Notes: generated by a model from the letters alone, not told the origin. A DNA stretch of 64,000 nt from Aspidapion aeneum (GCA_963576565.1 OY755045.1:38088667-38152666); one strand, 5' to 3'. Positions 50,501-51,189 are shown, numbered from the stretch's first letter. Translations and numbers: made by a program.

Positions 50501-50813
50501 TTAGTGGGTAAGCGACAAAGACACTGTGCATAGTTTGATATCCCGATCCCCAAAAGACATTTTTTTTAATTTTGACATATACAGTTTCTTAGCCACTTAA
50601 CTATTTTTCTGACAAAATTATGTGCCTATTTCTGTAAAAAGTAATGGATACGCCACTGGTTTGCAAACGCGCAGTACAGTAATAAATCACTTACCTATTA
50701 CATGGTCCCCTTTCTGGATTGCCAGGGCATAAGGGTAGTGTGCTATTTTCCATGATGCTAGCCGATCTTACTGATGTTAAAATTGAGAGACTGCATGATA
50801 CAAAAGTCCATAT
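65..50813 (-). CDS. axo: Axotactin-like neurexin/Caspr-superfamily transmembrane protein (whole gene, 36 exons, 5' end missing)
   Basis: This minus-strand gene was assembled by following GT-AG splice sites and reading phase. The 36 exons sum to 5751 nt, exactly 1917 codons with the stop. Domain order is signal peptide, Kunitz, LamG, EGF, LamG, LamG, EGF, fibrinogen-like module, LamG, EGF, LamG, EGF, LamG, transmembrane helix and acidic/Ser-rich cytoplasmic tail. The Caspr/neurexin-IV-type fibrinogen module (motif WCNCD, then LGPLEC) and the alternation of LamG with EGF place it in that superfamily. Neurexin IV itself is unlikely, because no discoidin domain is seen and the tail lacks the neurexin-IV ending. 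Axotactin, a glial protein found on axons in Drosophila, is the best fit. About twenty N-glycosylation sequons are spread over the ectodomain. The initiator exon is not seen. The symbol is inferred from architecture, not from a search. Confidence 0.75.
353..534 (-). CDS. axo: Exon 35: acidic cytoplasmic tail
   Basis: Very acidic: DTIDEVEEEDSEPEKLEKND and EKDSQSETDEEDEVGSS. Casein-kinase-2-like Ser-x-x-Asp/Glu sites are visible. Acceptor TTATAG, donor GTAAGT; ends in phase 0. Confidence 0.75.
535..856. other. Intron 34-35, nothing recognised
   Basis: 322 bp of AT-rich sequence between two tail exons. No repeat or ORF that I can support. Confidence 0.6.
857..1012 (-). CDS. axo: Exon 34: cytoplasmic tail
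   Basis: Encodes SASELNWDTENGTPDVLPSP, then EGLEDSPFSF and a basic NRRRRSKGD cluster. Acceptor TTTTCAG, donor GTGAGA. Phase matches both neighbours and 156 nt are open without a stop. Confidence 0.75.
2178..2547. mobile_element. Fold-back MITE, full copy
   Basis: Long inverted repeat. The left arm begins TTATCATAACAAAAATATTT and the right arm ends AAATGTTTTTGTTATAA. The arms share about 150 bp, including the tract 'aatgaatggttcttact'. Two further partial copies lie at about 8980-9077 and 21040-21240, so this is a dispersed family. No coding capacity. Confidence 0.8.
2650..3430. repeat. Tandem array, about 141-bp unit, six copies
   Basis: The core 'tatagttttatcatagttcc' recurs near 2669, 2811, 2951, 3093, 3234 and, diverged, 3358. 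Spacings are 142, 140, 142, 141 and about 124. Each unit also carries 'tctggaagtggacaatgtta' and 'acatttataggggagggaag'. The last units are shortened and diverged. Lies in the intron between exons 33 and 34. Confidence 0.85.
3431..4904. other. Intron 33-34 remainder, unassigned repeat debris
   Basis: AT-rich intron with two small GC-rich islands (about 3640-3690 and 4290-4340). Both contain the motif 'ggcgaggca'; the second is palindromic (gcgaggcaatgcctcgc). They may be ends of an old element. No gene seen. Confidence 0.4.
4905..5094 (-). CDS. axo: Exon 33: cytoplasmic tail (Ser/Asn-rich)
   Basis: Encodes a hydrophilic Asn/Ser/Gly-rich stretch, then PLQPLSRSNSRSKDKLQKRI. No domain is recognised. 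The basic RSNSRSKDK patch could be a phosphorylation or binding site (inference). Acceptor CTCTAG, donor GTAAGA; phase matches exons 32 and 34. Confidence 0.75.
5500..5765 (+). repeat. Dispersed repeat A, copy 1
   Basis: Matches the reverse complement of 36928-37275 over most of its length. Shared blocks include 'atttgaccaaagt', 'aaatggccgccg' and 'aaatctaactgttaaaaact'. The two copies are therefore inverted relative to each other within the same gene. Family not identified. Confidence 0.7.
6187..6340. repeat. Near-perfect palindrome
   Basis: Arms 6187-6260 and 6267-6340 are reverse complements, around a centre of about 6 bp (gtcccc). The right arm is also the first 80 bp of the 323-bp tandem repeat that follows. 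Confidence 0.85.
6261..6960 (+). repeat. 323-bp tandem repeat, two full copies plus a partial third
   Basis: Units begin 'gtccccgtagctacctttac' at 6261, 6584 and 6907, exactly 323 bp apart. The third copy breaks off near 6960 after 'cttttttgtta'. The copies are almost identical, so amplification is recent. The unit holds relatively GC-rich, promoter-like sequence, but no ORF. Confidence 0.88.
7173..7439 (-). CDS. axo: Exon 32: juxtamembrane stalk, transmembrane helix, start of tail
   Basis: After a 32-residue stalk, the segment LIVIILASFFVLVLICIS (about 7284-7343) is a single hydrophobic helix. It is followed by the charged stop-transfer YRTNKNYKERKEYE. The predicted topology is type I. The donor is GTTAGC. 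Without splicing, the frame adds 11 residues and stops at 7137-7139, which would give a short-tailed isoform. Confidence 0.85.
7800..8375 (-). mobile_element. tRNA-derived SINE
   Basis: On the minus strand the head reads GGGCCCTGATGGTTCAGTGG. An A-box lies at 8354-8364 and a B-box (GGGTTCGATCCCC) at 8310-8322, about 32 bp apart, as in tRNA genes. It does not fold into a full tRNA and runs on into an unrelated body of about 450 bp, which is SINE structure. The 3' end is uncertain. Inserted in intron 31-32 in the gene's orientation. Confidence 0.7.
8445..8632 (-). CDS. axo: Exon 31: LamG6 end
   Basis: NIVIEVNEHVMKPLEEY continues directly from FSGCLS, and the closing Cys is in VRSAQCSADF. Donor GTAATG. 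A longer open frame into the intron runs through a SINE and is not counted. Confidence 0.86.
8980..9077. mobile_element. Partial copy of the fold-back MITE
   Basis: About 95 bp matching the right arm of the 2178-2547 element ('gaacttggctttactt', then 'catgaaatgtttttgttat'). Confidence 0.75.
9175..9317 (-). CDS. axo: Exon 30: LamG6 (VQIGG to FSGC)
   Basis: Encodes NEVQIGGQETND and FKKFSGCLS. Acceptor in a long T tract ending TTTAG; donor GTAAGC. A 144-bp MITE sits about 45 bp upstream of the acceptor. Confidence 0.88.
9362..9505. mobile_element. Short MITE with about 25-bp terminal inverted repeats
   Basis: The left end 'cattggaccgttcggttatt' and the right end, its inverse 'aataaccgaacggtccagtg', differ at one base. 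About 144 bp, no coding capacity. Lies just upstream of the exon 30 acceptor. Confidence 0.8.
9753..9926 (-). CDS. axo: Exon 29: LamG6 middle
   Basis: Encodes YYLLVGLSLEGYLIIQEDR and INGARHSVYYKRDFNESELF, the LamG H-S-V position. Acceptor GTTTTAG, donor GTAATA. Confidence 0.88.
10001..10339. mobile_element. Fold-back MITE
   Basis: Arms of about 88 bp. 'atttgaaatgaatcttaagg' at 10001 is the inverse of 'ccttaagattcatttcaaat' near 10320, and 'gataggttgagaaa' pairs with 'tttcaacctatc'. Lies in intron 28-29. Confidence 0.8.
10730..10840 (-). CDS. axo: Exon 28: LamG6 start
   Basis: Encodes VKIQVAFSSLDVRQKNTVLL, a LamG strand pair. The donor GTAAGA splits the Asn codon shared with exon 29. Confidence 0.85.
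10841..11265. other. Intron 27-28, nothing recognised
   Basis: 425 bp without a repeat or a supported exon. A 68-codon open frame at 10942-11148 has no splice or domain support. Confidence 0.5.
11266..11443 (-). CDS. axo: Exon 27: EGF4
   Basis: A complete EGF module: CNMKCDAEPCKNKGICI, HTCECEHTSYYGEFC, then an acidic linker into LamG6. Acceptor TTCTTAG, donor GTATTT. Confidence 0.9.
11851..12048 (-). CDS. axo: Exon 26: LamG5 end
   Basis: A proline-rich patch (APQRPPAPPTEYF) is followed by LNLGGFDP and LPGYVGCLRGLQIGDSLVDL, the LamG Cys motif. Acceptor TTTTTAG, donor GTAAGT. Confidence 0.89.
12202..12385. mobile_element. hAT-type MITE with 8-bp target duplication
   Basis: 184 bp with TIRs CAGTGGCGTATATA / TATATACGCCACTG. 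Flanks are CTTTAATT (12194-12201) and CTTTAACT (12386-12393), an 8-bp duplication with one mismatch, as for hAT elements. The interior is GC-richer than the flanks. Confidence 0.82.
12386..13240. other. Intron 25-26 remainder, nothing recognised
   Basis: AT-rich, no repeat or supported ORF seen. Confidence 0.5.
13241..13456 (-). CDS. axo: Exon 25: LamG5 middle
   Basis: Encodes KVVYLFNHDNKIYNITV, then VQIAIIRKLNLTTVHVND, strands of a diverged LamG domain with four sequons. Acceptor TTTTTAG, donor GTAAGC. Confidence 0.86.
13457..15186. other. Introns around exon 24, nothing recognised
   Basis: Apart from exon 24 (14145-14354), both introns are AT-rich sequence in which I see no repeat structure, RNA gene or domain. 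Confidence 0.45.
14145..14354 (-). CDS. axo: Exon 24: LamG5 start
   Basis: Encodes EQILLNLRTYDNVSLVFYAN, then NNFVHLYIENG. Several sequons are present. Acceptor TTTTTAG, donor GTAAGT. Confidence 0.87.
15187..15310 (-). CDS. axo: Exon 23: EGF3
   Basis: A complete EGF module on one exon: DCKPSCVPNPCLNGAHC, FECICPNPWAYTGKHC. The acceptor ends TTTTTAAG. Donor GTAAGT. Confidence 0.92.
15734..15860 (-). CDS. axo: Exon 22: LamG4 end
   Basis: SVHQGLIGCFRGLVVNEE is the LamG Cys motif. Acceptor TTTTAG, donor GTAATA; ends in phase 0. Confidence 0.88.
16150..16740. repeat. Dispersed repeat B, copy 1
   Basis: Direct-orientation similarity to 37620-38140: 'ttcagtg', then 'aactcactaattttatttta' followed by 'gata' and 'aaacnagatttatgaat'-like sequence. 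Unknown family, diverged copies. Confidence 0.6.
16828..16923 (-). CDS. axo: Exon 21: LamG4 (SMFIGGAP)
   Basis: Small 96-nt exon with EEFGPFEGSMFIGGAP. The donor GTAAGT splits a Tyr codon, so reading on would hit TAG at once; this fixes the boundary. Confidence 0.87.
17366..17495 (-). CDS. axo: Exon 20: LamG4 middle
   Basis: Encodes FQLTFNFTLNTGVSKELVIV and LNGGEWHKVWIDYNKYHV, with the LamG W-H-x-V motif. Acceptor TTTTGCAG, donor GTATTA; ends in phase 2. Confidence 0.88.
17661..17834 (-). CDS. axo: Exon 19: LamG4 start
   Basis: Encodes SYIEVPGW, DLAFSFRTTGKKAILLYQPP and PSFMIALTS, a LamG opening. Acceptor TTGACAG, donor GTAAGT. Confidence 0.88.
17835..20679. other. Intron 18-19 (2.8 kb), no gene
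   Basis: AT-rich with a short 'gtatc' microsatellite at about 18062-18080. No ORF with domain support and no clear TIR element found. Confidence 0.5.
20680..20897 (-). CDS. axo: Exon 18: fibrinogen-like module end and LamG4 entry
   Basis: TCPCSIGKKCENPTQWCNCD, then WNTDDGYYTTRDSLGITEMV, and ITLGPLEC are the signature Caspr/neurexin-IV block. This is the strongest family evidence in the gene. Acceptor TTTAACAG, donor GTAAGT. Confidence 0.92.
21040..21240. mobile_element. Left-arm copy of the fold-back MITE
   Basis: About 200 bp matching the left arm and centre of the 2178-2547 element ('catttcatgtaaaaaaagcc', then 'tttagcactgtgcc'). The right arm is missing. Confidence 0.8.
21395..21411. repeat. 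Poly-C run
   Basis: 17 C in a row in AT-rich intron. Possibly length-variable or an assembly-sensitive site. Confidence 0.9.
21800..23050 (-). pseudogene. Non-LTR retrotransposon (CR1/Jockey-group) reverse transcriptase fragment
   Basis: Minus-strand pieces in order: LLSSFSKLFELIIYRR; the RT block LLDLSKAFDSINHKKLF; TGVPQGSILGPLLFVIYLND; the catalytic FNYADDAT at about 22610; a thumb region; and a C-terminus (CLKFYNSLPDKIKDI) ending in TAA near 21800. Several frameshifts separate the pieces and the 5' part is missing. A (TAGTA)-like 3' tail follows near 21535-21555. The clade is uncertain. Confidence 0.8.
23265..23545. repeat. Two-copy tandem duplication, about 163-bp spacing
   Basis: 'gagtgaatttttactgcaat' near 23275 recurs as 'gagtgaattttcactgcaat' near 23433, followed in both by 'taccattggtccgt' and 'catttgacata'-like sequence. 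Confidence 0.7.
23780..23953 (-). CDS. axo: Exon 17: fibrinogen-like module, middle
   Basis: Encodes LVRHSLNCSQYIKYDCLKAP and SATWFISSANQTVDYIGD. The Cys pair and the aromatic WF segment fit the Caspr-type truncated fibrinogen module. Donor GTACGA. Confidence 0.86.
24549..24717 (-). CDS. axo: Exon 16: fibrinogen-like module
   Basis: DVYLIDIDGNGRFPPAHVRC matches the fibrinogen-C/COLF start (Y-x-ID-DG-G, then Cys). Acceptor TTTTAG, donor GTAAGT; phase 1 in, phase 2 out. Confidence 0.87.
25155..25315 (-). CDS. axo: Exon 15: EGF2 and start of the fibrinogen-like module
   Basis: A full EGF module (ACLRPNTCEHGGKC, LTCDCTNTGYIGTNC) is followed by RKTCEELALLG, which opens the fibrinogen-like segment as in Caspr proteins. 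Donor GTATGT. Confidence 0.9.
25973..26143 (-). CDS. axo: Exon 14: LamG3 end
   Basis: Encodes GSRSNSGFLGCMRDIVVNGA, the LamG Cys motif, then VTLDDC. The donor GTTTGT is non-optimal. The intron copy of the next codons (FV) resembles the start of exon 15. Confidence 0.86.
26690..28005 (+). pseudogene. Jockey-clade non-LTR retrotransposon, 5'-truncated
   Basis: Plus-strand ORF2 remnant: SKLYEKLLLKRIKPIIE, QFGF, FLDVAQAFDKVWHEALIL, AGLPQGSVLGP, catalytic TFADDT near 27138, and a C-terminus ending RRLKRVKPFKLVN with TAA near 27802. An AATAAA near 27970 and a poly-A run at about 27994-28005 mark the 3' end. Frameshifts and stops break the frame. It lies antisense to the host gene, about 200 bp from exon 13. 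Confidence 0.85.
28203..28389 (-). CDS. axo: Exon 13: LamG3 middle
   Basis: Encodes IYWEVRVVNDEVRFELL, then GIWHFFNLSYADGDIEVIVD. The frame stays open past the exon to 28040, but the donor AG|GTTAGT at 28203 gives the right phase and continues LamG3 cleanly into exon 14, so the extra ORF is taken as intron. Confidence 0.85.
28800..29214 (-). repeat. 3' LTR of the gypsy-type element
   Basis: 415 bp, TGTTACAAAT ... CCCGTAACA on the minus strand (TG/CA ends). Contains a TATA box and a sense AATAAA at about 28856-28861. Confidence 0.95.
29215..29228 (-). promoter_or_regulatory. Polypurine tract
   Basis: GAAGAGGAGGATAG directly abuts the 3' LTR, the expected plus-strand primer site. Confidence 0.85.
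29227..29991 (-). CDS. pol: Integrase C-terminal segment of pol
   Basis: Continues the integrase core with the second Asp in LHSDQGRNFES and the catalytic Glu in SDGMVERFNKTIEEHL. A GPY/F-type region follows (WEGPYKVVKRINDVVYRI) and then a short tail. The stop codon lies in the polypurine tract. Frame-shifted relative to the preceding segment by loss of a few bases. Confidence 0.92.
   Translation of the reverse strand: MARSFCFQEAATVAEVLVNDVFSRFGVPLELHSDQGRNFESKLFQNLCDLLGIHKTRTTALHPQSDGMVERFNKTIEEHLCKVVDEHQTDWDQYIPLFLMAYRTAIHNTTGATPSSILFGRELRLPCDIMFGSPEEAHLEVNDYVERLRQKLHDIHEVVRERIEIASDRMKARYDLKANSSGFKENDQVWLYNPQRKKGRSPKLTPPWEGPYKVVKRINDVVYRIQRSPKSKMKVVHLDRLKPYLGNVDRDDQT
29937..30749 (-). CDS. 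pol: RNase H tail and integrase N-terminal segment of pol
   Basis: Begins KQPEGQVARWIEKL and HRAGRVHNNADALSRRPC (end of RNase H). It continues through an HHCC zinc-binding domain (AECHGGKSGAHLGINKT, WCRRCSTCA) into the integrase core with the first catalytic Asp in RIAIDVAGPF and VVMDYFSKWPEVFA. It breaks by frameshift near 29960-29970. Confidence 0.9.
   Translation of the reverse strand: MKQPEGQVARWIEKLQQYHYQIKHRAGRVHNNADALSRRPCPEDCKHCRKIDQKEGITYVRQIKLEPDEEWMSASIRTTQLNDKDVGPILRLKEENKPRPSWQDIANQGVIFKSLWAQWDSLIVEENILKRAWESADVLTVINQVVVPRSMVDNIMAECHGGKSGAHLGINKTMDKIRNRFYWVNYFQDVKNWCRRCSTCAASQGPKTRSRGQMKQYNVGLPFERIAIDVAGPFPETKKGNKYILVVMDYFSKWPEVFAFKRPLQLQKFW
30746..32089 (-). CDS. pol: Reverse transcriptase / RNase H segment of pol
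   Basis: About 447 residues: the RT fingers (STRFCVDYRKLNDVTKKD), the STLDLKSGYWQ block, the MPFGLCNAPATF block, catalytic YLDDVIV, and the primer-grip/connection (EFLGHVVSREGI). The RNase H region carries DTDASNDGIGAVLSQ and ends with a frameshift stop at 30746 after ALQWLIK. No ATG starts this frame; it is an internal piece of pol. Confidence 0.92.
   Translation of the reverse strand: MNQNQPTSEDTSKLPMEVLQQFESTWQHLTPEEYSKAREFIEEQSNIFETRSSSGRRNLIQHAINTGDAQPIRQPPRRLPMAKQEEAHNLINKMLSDGVIEESSSPWSSPVVLVTKKDGSTRFCVDYRKLNDVTKKDSYPLPRIDDTLTTLAGSYWFSTLDLKSGYWQVGILERDKEKTAFSAGSGLYQFNVMPFGLCNAPATFERLMEVVLRGLTWKTCLVYLDDVIVMGKSFQEHLDNLREVFSRIRYANLKLNSKKCFLFQEKVEFLGHVVSREGIHTDEKKLQAIKEWPQPRDKHELRSFLGLCTYYRRFVEGFAKIASPLHRLTEDKASYKWNTECDQAFRILRAALCSSPILAYPIPKGKFILDTDASNDGIGAVLSQVQDGEERVIEFFSKKLSKPERNYYVTRKELLAIVKSVDHFHKYLYGQEFLIRTDHAALQWLIK
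32022..32820 (-). CDS. pol: Protease segment of pol
   Basis: In the -1 frame relative to gag, open from about 32815. It contains the retropepsin active site VDTGAAISLL and the later ILGMDLISKHG (ILG-x-D) motif. The segment ends at a stop at 32022, where the RT frame has already begun in another frame; a single-base indel near 32090-32110 is likely. Confidence 0.88.
32774..34066 (-). CDS. gag: gag of the gypsy-type element
   Basis: 430-residue nucleocapsid/capsid precursor. The first 150 residues are a coiled-coil-like array of short repeats built around Q-N-(V/E)-E-E-(K/T)-V and QNQNDMRQT. A capsid-like region follows (FDGTSSWSYKQQFEAAA, LREPALGLLRSI, GESLQEYEADI). Near the C-terminus is one CCHC zinc knuckle, CFRCGRTGHIQRDC, then an Arg/Ser-rich end. 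The open frame also has a TTG codon 3 nt upstream, but ATG at 34064-34066 is preferred. The frame is intact. It overlaps the pol frame by about 40 nt in the -1 frame, as in gypsy-type gag-pol. Confidence 0.92.
   Translation of the reverse strand: MLTRQGSAKMEDLTKMIQALAAQMAQNQNDIRQTIEQNQGDMKQTMEQNQNDMRQTLDSMQENFDQIKSNSEQLRDEFKTATEDLKEEITQRMHSVEQKVQNNLQNVEETVQNVKEKVQNVEEKVQHVEEKVENKLQNVREAVFQTIEEKFQDMSKQFIQLQKEHNKIKAQGCVVNSNQNIKPPNFDGTSSWSYKQQFEAAAAANGWDDEEKARALLVALREPALGLLRSIPVEQKQNYNALLAALERRYGDEHLRNLHWSELNIRQQRPGESLQEYEADIRRLMYLAYPEMPENYRDPFTVDRFINGLRDTDLAKLLRRERFHNSSEVLIRALEIESSNNMSRPKVRAVSIQEGEEMSNGHEVNSKTLNQMFQSLIEKIDSLKESRRSPPNVKCFRCGRTGHIQRDCRVQIRSRSPSSGTEYRRRDQEN
34080..34875 (-). promoter_or_regulatory. 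113-bp tandem repeats each carrying a perfect heat-shock element
   Basis: Seven units lie between the primer site and gag. The pattern GAAnnTTCnnGAA occurs at 34170-34182, 34283-34295, 34396-34408, 34509-34521, 34622-34634, 34735-34747 and 34848-34860, every 113 bp with no slip. Most units extend with a further GAA 10 bp away. GAAnnTTCnnGAA is the established HSF-binding consensus. That the array binds HSF or acts as an enhancer or insulator is inferred. By position it resembles the Su(Hw) insulator array in the gypsy leader. Confidence 0.85.
34943..34960 (-). promoter_or_regulatory. Primer-binding site, tRNA-Leu
   Basis: TGGTGTCAGAAGTGGAAC starts 2 nt inside the 5' LTR. Its first 15 nt are complementary to the CCACTTCTGACA-CCA 3' end known for insect tRNA-Leu(CAA). 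Confidence 0.85.
34963..35377 (-). repeat. 5' LTR of the gypsy-type element
   Basis: 415 bp, 412 positions the same as the 3' LTR by eye. Carries the promoter driving minus-strand transcription. Confidence 0.95.
35175..35240 (-). promoter_or_regulatory. LTR core promoter: TATA box and heat-shock-like pairs
   Basis: CTATATATAG at 35175-35184 is a TATA box in the element's orientation. Upstream on the minus strand are two GAA/TTC pairs, GAACTTTC at 35202-35209 and GGAAAGTTCC at 35228-35237, each flanked by imperfect third units (two of three bases). The two pairs form an inverted repeat around 'gcagccttcgacg'. The resemblance to heat-shock elements is inferred. Confidence 0.6.
35482..35513. 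repeat. (GA)n microsatellite
   Basis: Sixteen GA units, about 100 bp from the end of the 5' LTR. Confidence 0.95.
35647..35955 (-). CDS. axo: Exon 12: LamG2 end and start of LamG3
   Basis: Longest exon (309 nt). FVGSLKYVFYNDISIIYEL ends LamG2, in which the usual Cys is replaced by Ser. LamG3 opens with FPFSASHIWW and LSLSFYFKANSNLSVL. Donor GTTAGT. The next intron holds the gypsy-type element. Confidence 0.88.
36479..36631 (-). CDS. axo: Exon 11: LamG2 (HQWNNLTI to IYIGG)
   Basis: Contains the LamG HQWNNLTI and IYIGG motifs. The donor is GTGGGC, a weak site, yet phase and domain continuity into exon 12 are correct. Acceptor ACATAG after seven T. Confidence 0.83.
36928..37275 (-). repeat. 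Dispersed repeat A, copy 2 (inverted)
   Basis: Reverse-complement partner of 5500-5765, sharing blocks such as 'agtttttaacagttagattt' and 'cggcggccatttt'. In intron 10-11. Confidence 0.7.
37340..37441 (-). CDS. axo: Exon 10: LamG2 middle
   Basis: Encodes DHYIAASIHNSSVYVVMDFG, the central LamG strands with an N-glycosylation sequon. Acceptor TTTTAG, donor GTAAGA; phase 1 at both ends. Confidence 0.86.
37620..38140. repeat. Dispersed repeat B, copy 2
   Basis: Diverged direct copy of 16150-16740, sharing 'acattttcagtg' and 'aactcactaattttatttta'. Ends about 270 bp from exon 9. Confidence 0.6.
38407..38550 (-). CDS. axo: Exon 9: start of LamG2
   Basis: Encodes TVLTLRGSSYVSYRVYDW followed by RFSIMFKTRFDDSALLYAAG, a standard LamG opening. 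Acceptor TTTTAG, donor GTAAGT. Confidence 0.88.
38683..38767 (-). CDS. axo: Exon 8: EGF1
   Basis: Completes a six-cysteine EGF-like module: GSRC, LTCDCFGTRYEGEYC. Acceptor TTATAG, donor GTAAGT; ends in phase 1. Confidence 0.88.
39182..39294 (-). CDS. axo: Exon 7: LamG1 closing Cys and start of EGF1
   Basis: Encodes EGCINKC, the closing LamG cysteine and first EGF cysteine, then NENLC. The donor is GTATAA, weaker than the others, but phase and the continued EGF spacing into exon 8 support it. A long T tract precedes the acceptor. Confidence 0.8.
39539..39625 (-). CDS. axo: Exon 6: LamG1 end (FVGCIKDVVL)
   Basis: Short 87-nt exon carrying the conserved LamG Cys in FVGCIKDVVL. Acceptor TTTTTTAG, donor GTAGGT; phase 1 at both ends. 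Confidence 0.87.
39984..40119 (-). CDS. axo: Exon 5: LamG1 (calcium-edge strands)
   Basis: Continues LamG1 with VRIDVHAAKLLAVVDD and ends with VILIGG, the conserved (I/Y)IGG of LamG domains. Acceptor TTTTTAG, donor GTAAGG; ends in phase 1. Confidence 0.88.
40774..40993 (-). CDS. axo: Exon 4: LamG1 core
   Basis: Encodes the typical LamG run: ISFQFRTRLPHGLLVYH, then an ALYIIVQQGQLKVVHVYG strand, then the conserved LNKDQWHSV. Donor GTAAGT, phase 0 at the 3' end. Confidence 0.9.
41329..42160 (+). pseudogene. Decayed non-LTR reverse transcriptase fragment (family X, copy 1)
   Basis: NSHQFGFQAAKITDDAIFNF, AIFCDLSKAFDCVDHKILLQ and LDWFRSYL are RT motifs. Beyond frameshifts come ICKIKQWCDVNFLSFNISKT, FLGLTIDPCLKFDKHI and CYAVRVIDDNLGLDVAKNVY. 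The last block resembles CYCVRAVATNLNTSVAKSVY at 63500-63550, so both copies are one family. The catalytic FADD block is lost. Confidence 0.78.
42540..42850. repeat. Dispersed repeat C, copy 1
   Basis: Contains 'gagctgattagattttggtc', a 'gcggtttcggaatatattag'-like block and a 'ggatncattta' end. Related copies lie at 50900-51060 and, inverted, at 58270-58700. Often starts with 'tgtccgnnccacgatag'. Confidence 0.65.
43167..44173. mobile_element. Large fold-back element, about 1 kb
   Basis: TIRs of about 200 bp: the left end 'taccgagtgggcca' mirrors the right end 'ggcccacccggta', and 'ccaagatggcggac' mirrors 'gtccgccatcttg'. It sits between TA dinucleotides, fitting Tc1/mariner-type insertion (inference). 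The inside holds repeated blocks of about 115 bp near 43435, 43560 and 43890. No transposase. Confidence 0.82.
44625..44778 (-). CDS. axo: Exon 3: linker and start of LamG1
   Basis: A proline-rich linker is followed by the first strands of a laminin-G domain (TFMFAQSNTFIQIDGD). Acceptor TTTTAG, donor GTAAAT. Starts in phase 1 and ends in phase 2, joining exon 4 within an Arg codon. Confidence 0.85.
45159..45289 (-). CDS. axo: Exon 2: second half of Kunitz/BPTI domain
   Basis: Completes the Kunitz fold. Cysteines fall at residues 54, 62, 76 and 80, so with exon 1 the spacings between cysteines are 8, 15, 7, 13 and 3 residues, close to the BPTI pattern (8, 15, 7, 12, 3). The hallmark CTTFIWGGCAGN and NRF motifs are present. 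The residue in the P1 position after Cys2 is Asn, not Lys or Arg, so trypsin inhibition is unlikely. Donor GTAAGT; the intron to exon 1 is 5.4 kb and full of repeats. Confidence 0.88.
45345..46000 (+). pseudogene. Penelope-like retroelement remnant with GIY-YIG-type end
   Basis: NHFATTKKGVIRSLYLRAVN, then ELTTEIYNIKKD and NGYPEKLI match the conserved region between RT and endonuclease in Penelope-like elements. After stops come IYQILCKCG and LADHAWSNDYRIQWSKAKVL, matching the GIY-YIG nuclease region. Frameshifted and missing the catalytic GxYIG motif. Family call by motif memory. Confidence 0.65.
46060..46400. repeat. Dispersed repeat D, copy 1
   Basis: Shares 'atatgatcagtttaagaggc', 'cttcggaag' and 'cacctccaaaaat' with 47160-47575 and 48395-48930. 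A fourth, partial copy at 50510-50690 covers only the other half of the repeat. Confidence 0.7.
46423..47078. mobile_element. Large palindromic (fold-back) element, about 655 bp
   Basis: Arms of about 300 bp: 'acatggtctttcacgaacat' at 46423 pairs with 'atgttcttgaaacaccatgt' ending near 47077, and 'aaatttaacatgg' pairs with 'ccatgttaaattt' around a centre of about 50 bp. No coding capacity; the open frames inside are produced by the palindrome. Confidence 0.88.
47160..47575. repeat. Dispersed repeat D, copy 2
   Basis: Includes 'atggatacgccactggtttg', 'gagcagtacagtgaaaatcg' and 'atatgatcagtttaagaggc'. Confidence 0.75.
47581..48313. mobile_element. Hairpin-bounded element with internal minisatellite and (CAGA)n
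   Basis: Starts with a 41-bp hairpin (AGCTCACACTAGG ... GTGTGAGCT, 47581-47621) and ends with a related hairpin (48278-48313). Between them are three tandem units of about 120 bp with 'aactccagactaaattacc' (near 47650, 47770 and 47890) and a (CAGA)n tract at 48106-48174. It lies between repeat D copies 2 and 3. The last 125 bp recur at 63637-63757. Class unknown; Helitron/DINE-like is one option. Confidence 0.65.
48395..48930. repeat. Dispersed repeat D, copy 3
   Basis: As copy 2, with a block inserted around 48640-48730 ('actgcgcatgcg') that also occurs near 52095-52160. Confidence 0.72.
48940..50500. other. Intron 1-2 remainder, no gene
   Basis: AT-rich with a pyrimidine-rich 'cccctcctcctcccccc' tract near 48948. 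A small duplicated motif ('gtattca(t/c)ttgag') lies around 49940-50055. No domain-bearing ORF. Confidence 0.45.
50510..50690. repeat. Dispersed repeat D, copy 4 (half)
   Basis: Shares 'tggatacgccactggtttg' and 'gcgcagtacagt' with copies 2 and 3. Similarity ends a few bases from the exon 1 donor. Confidence 0.65.
50695..50813 (-). CDS. axo: Exon 1 seen: signal peptide remnant and first half of Kunitz domain
   Basis: The acceptor is a T-rich tract ending CCAG and the donor is GTAAGTG. The exon starts in phase 0 with Ile-Trp-Thr-Phe-Val and runs through a short hydrophobic stretch ending Ser-Ala, which looks like a signal-peptide core and cleavage region. Kunitz cysteines 1 and 2 follow at residues 29 and 38. 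There is an in-frame stop 15 nt upstream of the acceptor and no ATG between, so the start codon must be in an earlier exon. The only in-frame Met, residue 21, lies after the hydrophobic stretch. The exon ends in phase 2. Confidence 0.8.
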
Positions 50814-50899
50814 CTGGAAACAAAATTAAAATAAATAAAATTATGCTCCATAGTTTGCTGAATTAACTACAATGTAATTTTTTAGATTCACATTATCAA

Positions 50900-51060
50900 A
50901 AAATATGTGTATGTGTATGGCTGTGCGGCCCACGATAGCTTCTAAACCGCTGAACCGATTTTCATATAATTTTCAGACAGAATAGTGTACAATACTGTAA
51001 AGAGCTGATTAGATTTTGGTCAAATAATACTAACGAAAGTTTTTTGACAGTTAAACAATT
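50900..51060. repeat. Dispersed repeat C, copy 2
   Basis: 'gcggcccacgatagcttcta', then 'gagctgattagattttggtc'; see 42540-42850. Confidence 0.65.
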
Positions 51061-51189
51061 TAAAAAACTTTTTCACGGAGCATCGCTTATTTTGCTCAAT
51101 AATTTGTGTTATTATAGCTTCGTAGGAGCTGTCATTTTTACGATATTTATAAAAACTGTTTTTAAGGCAGATATAGCGTTAAGTTCCCT

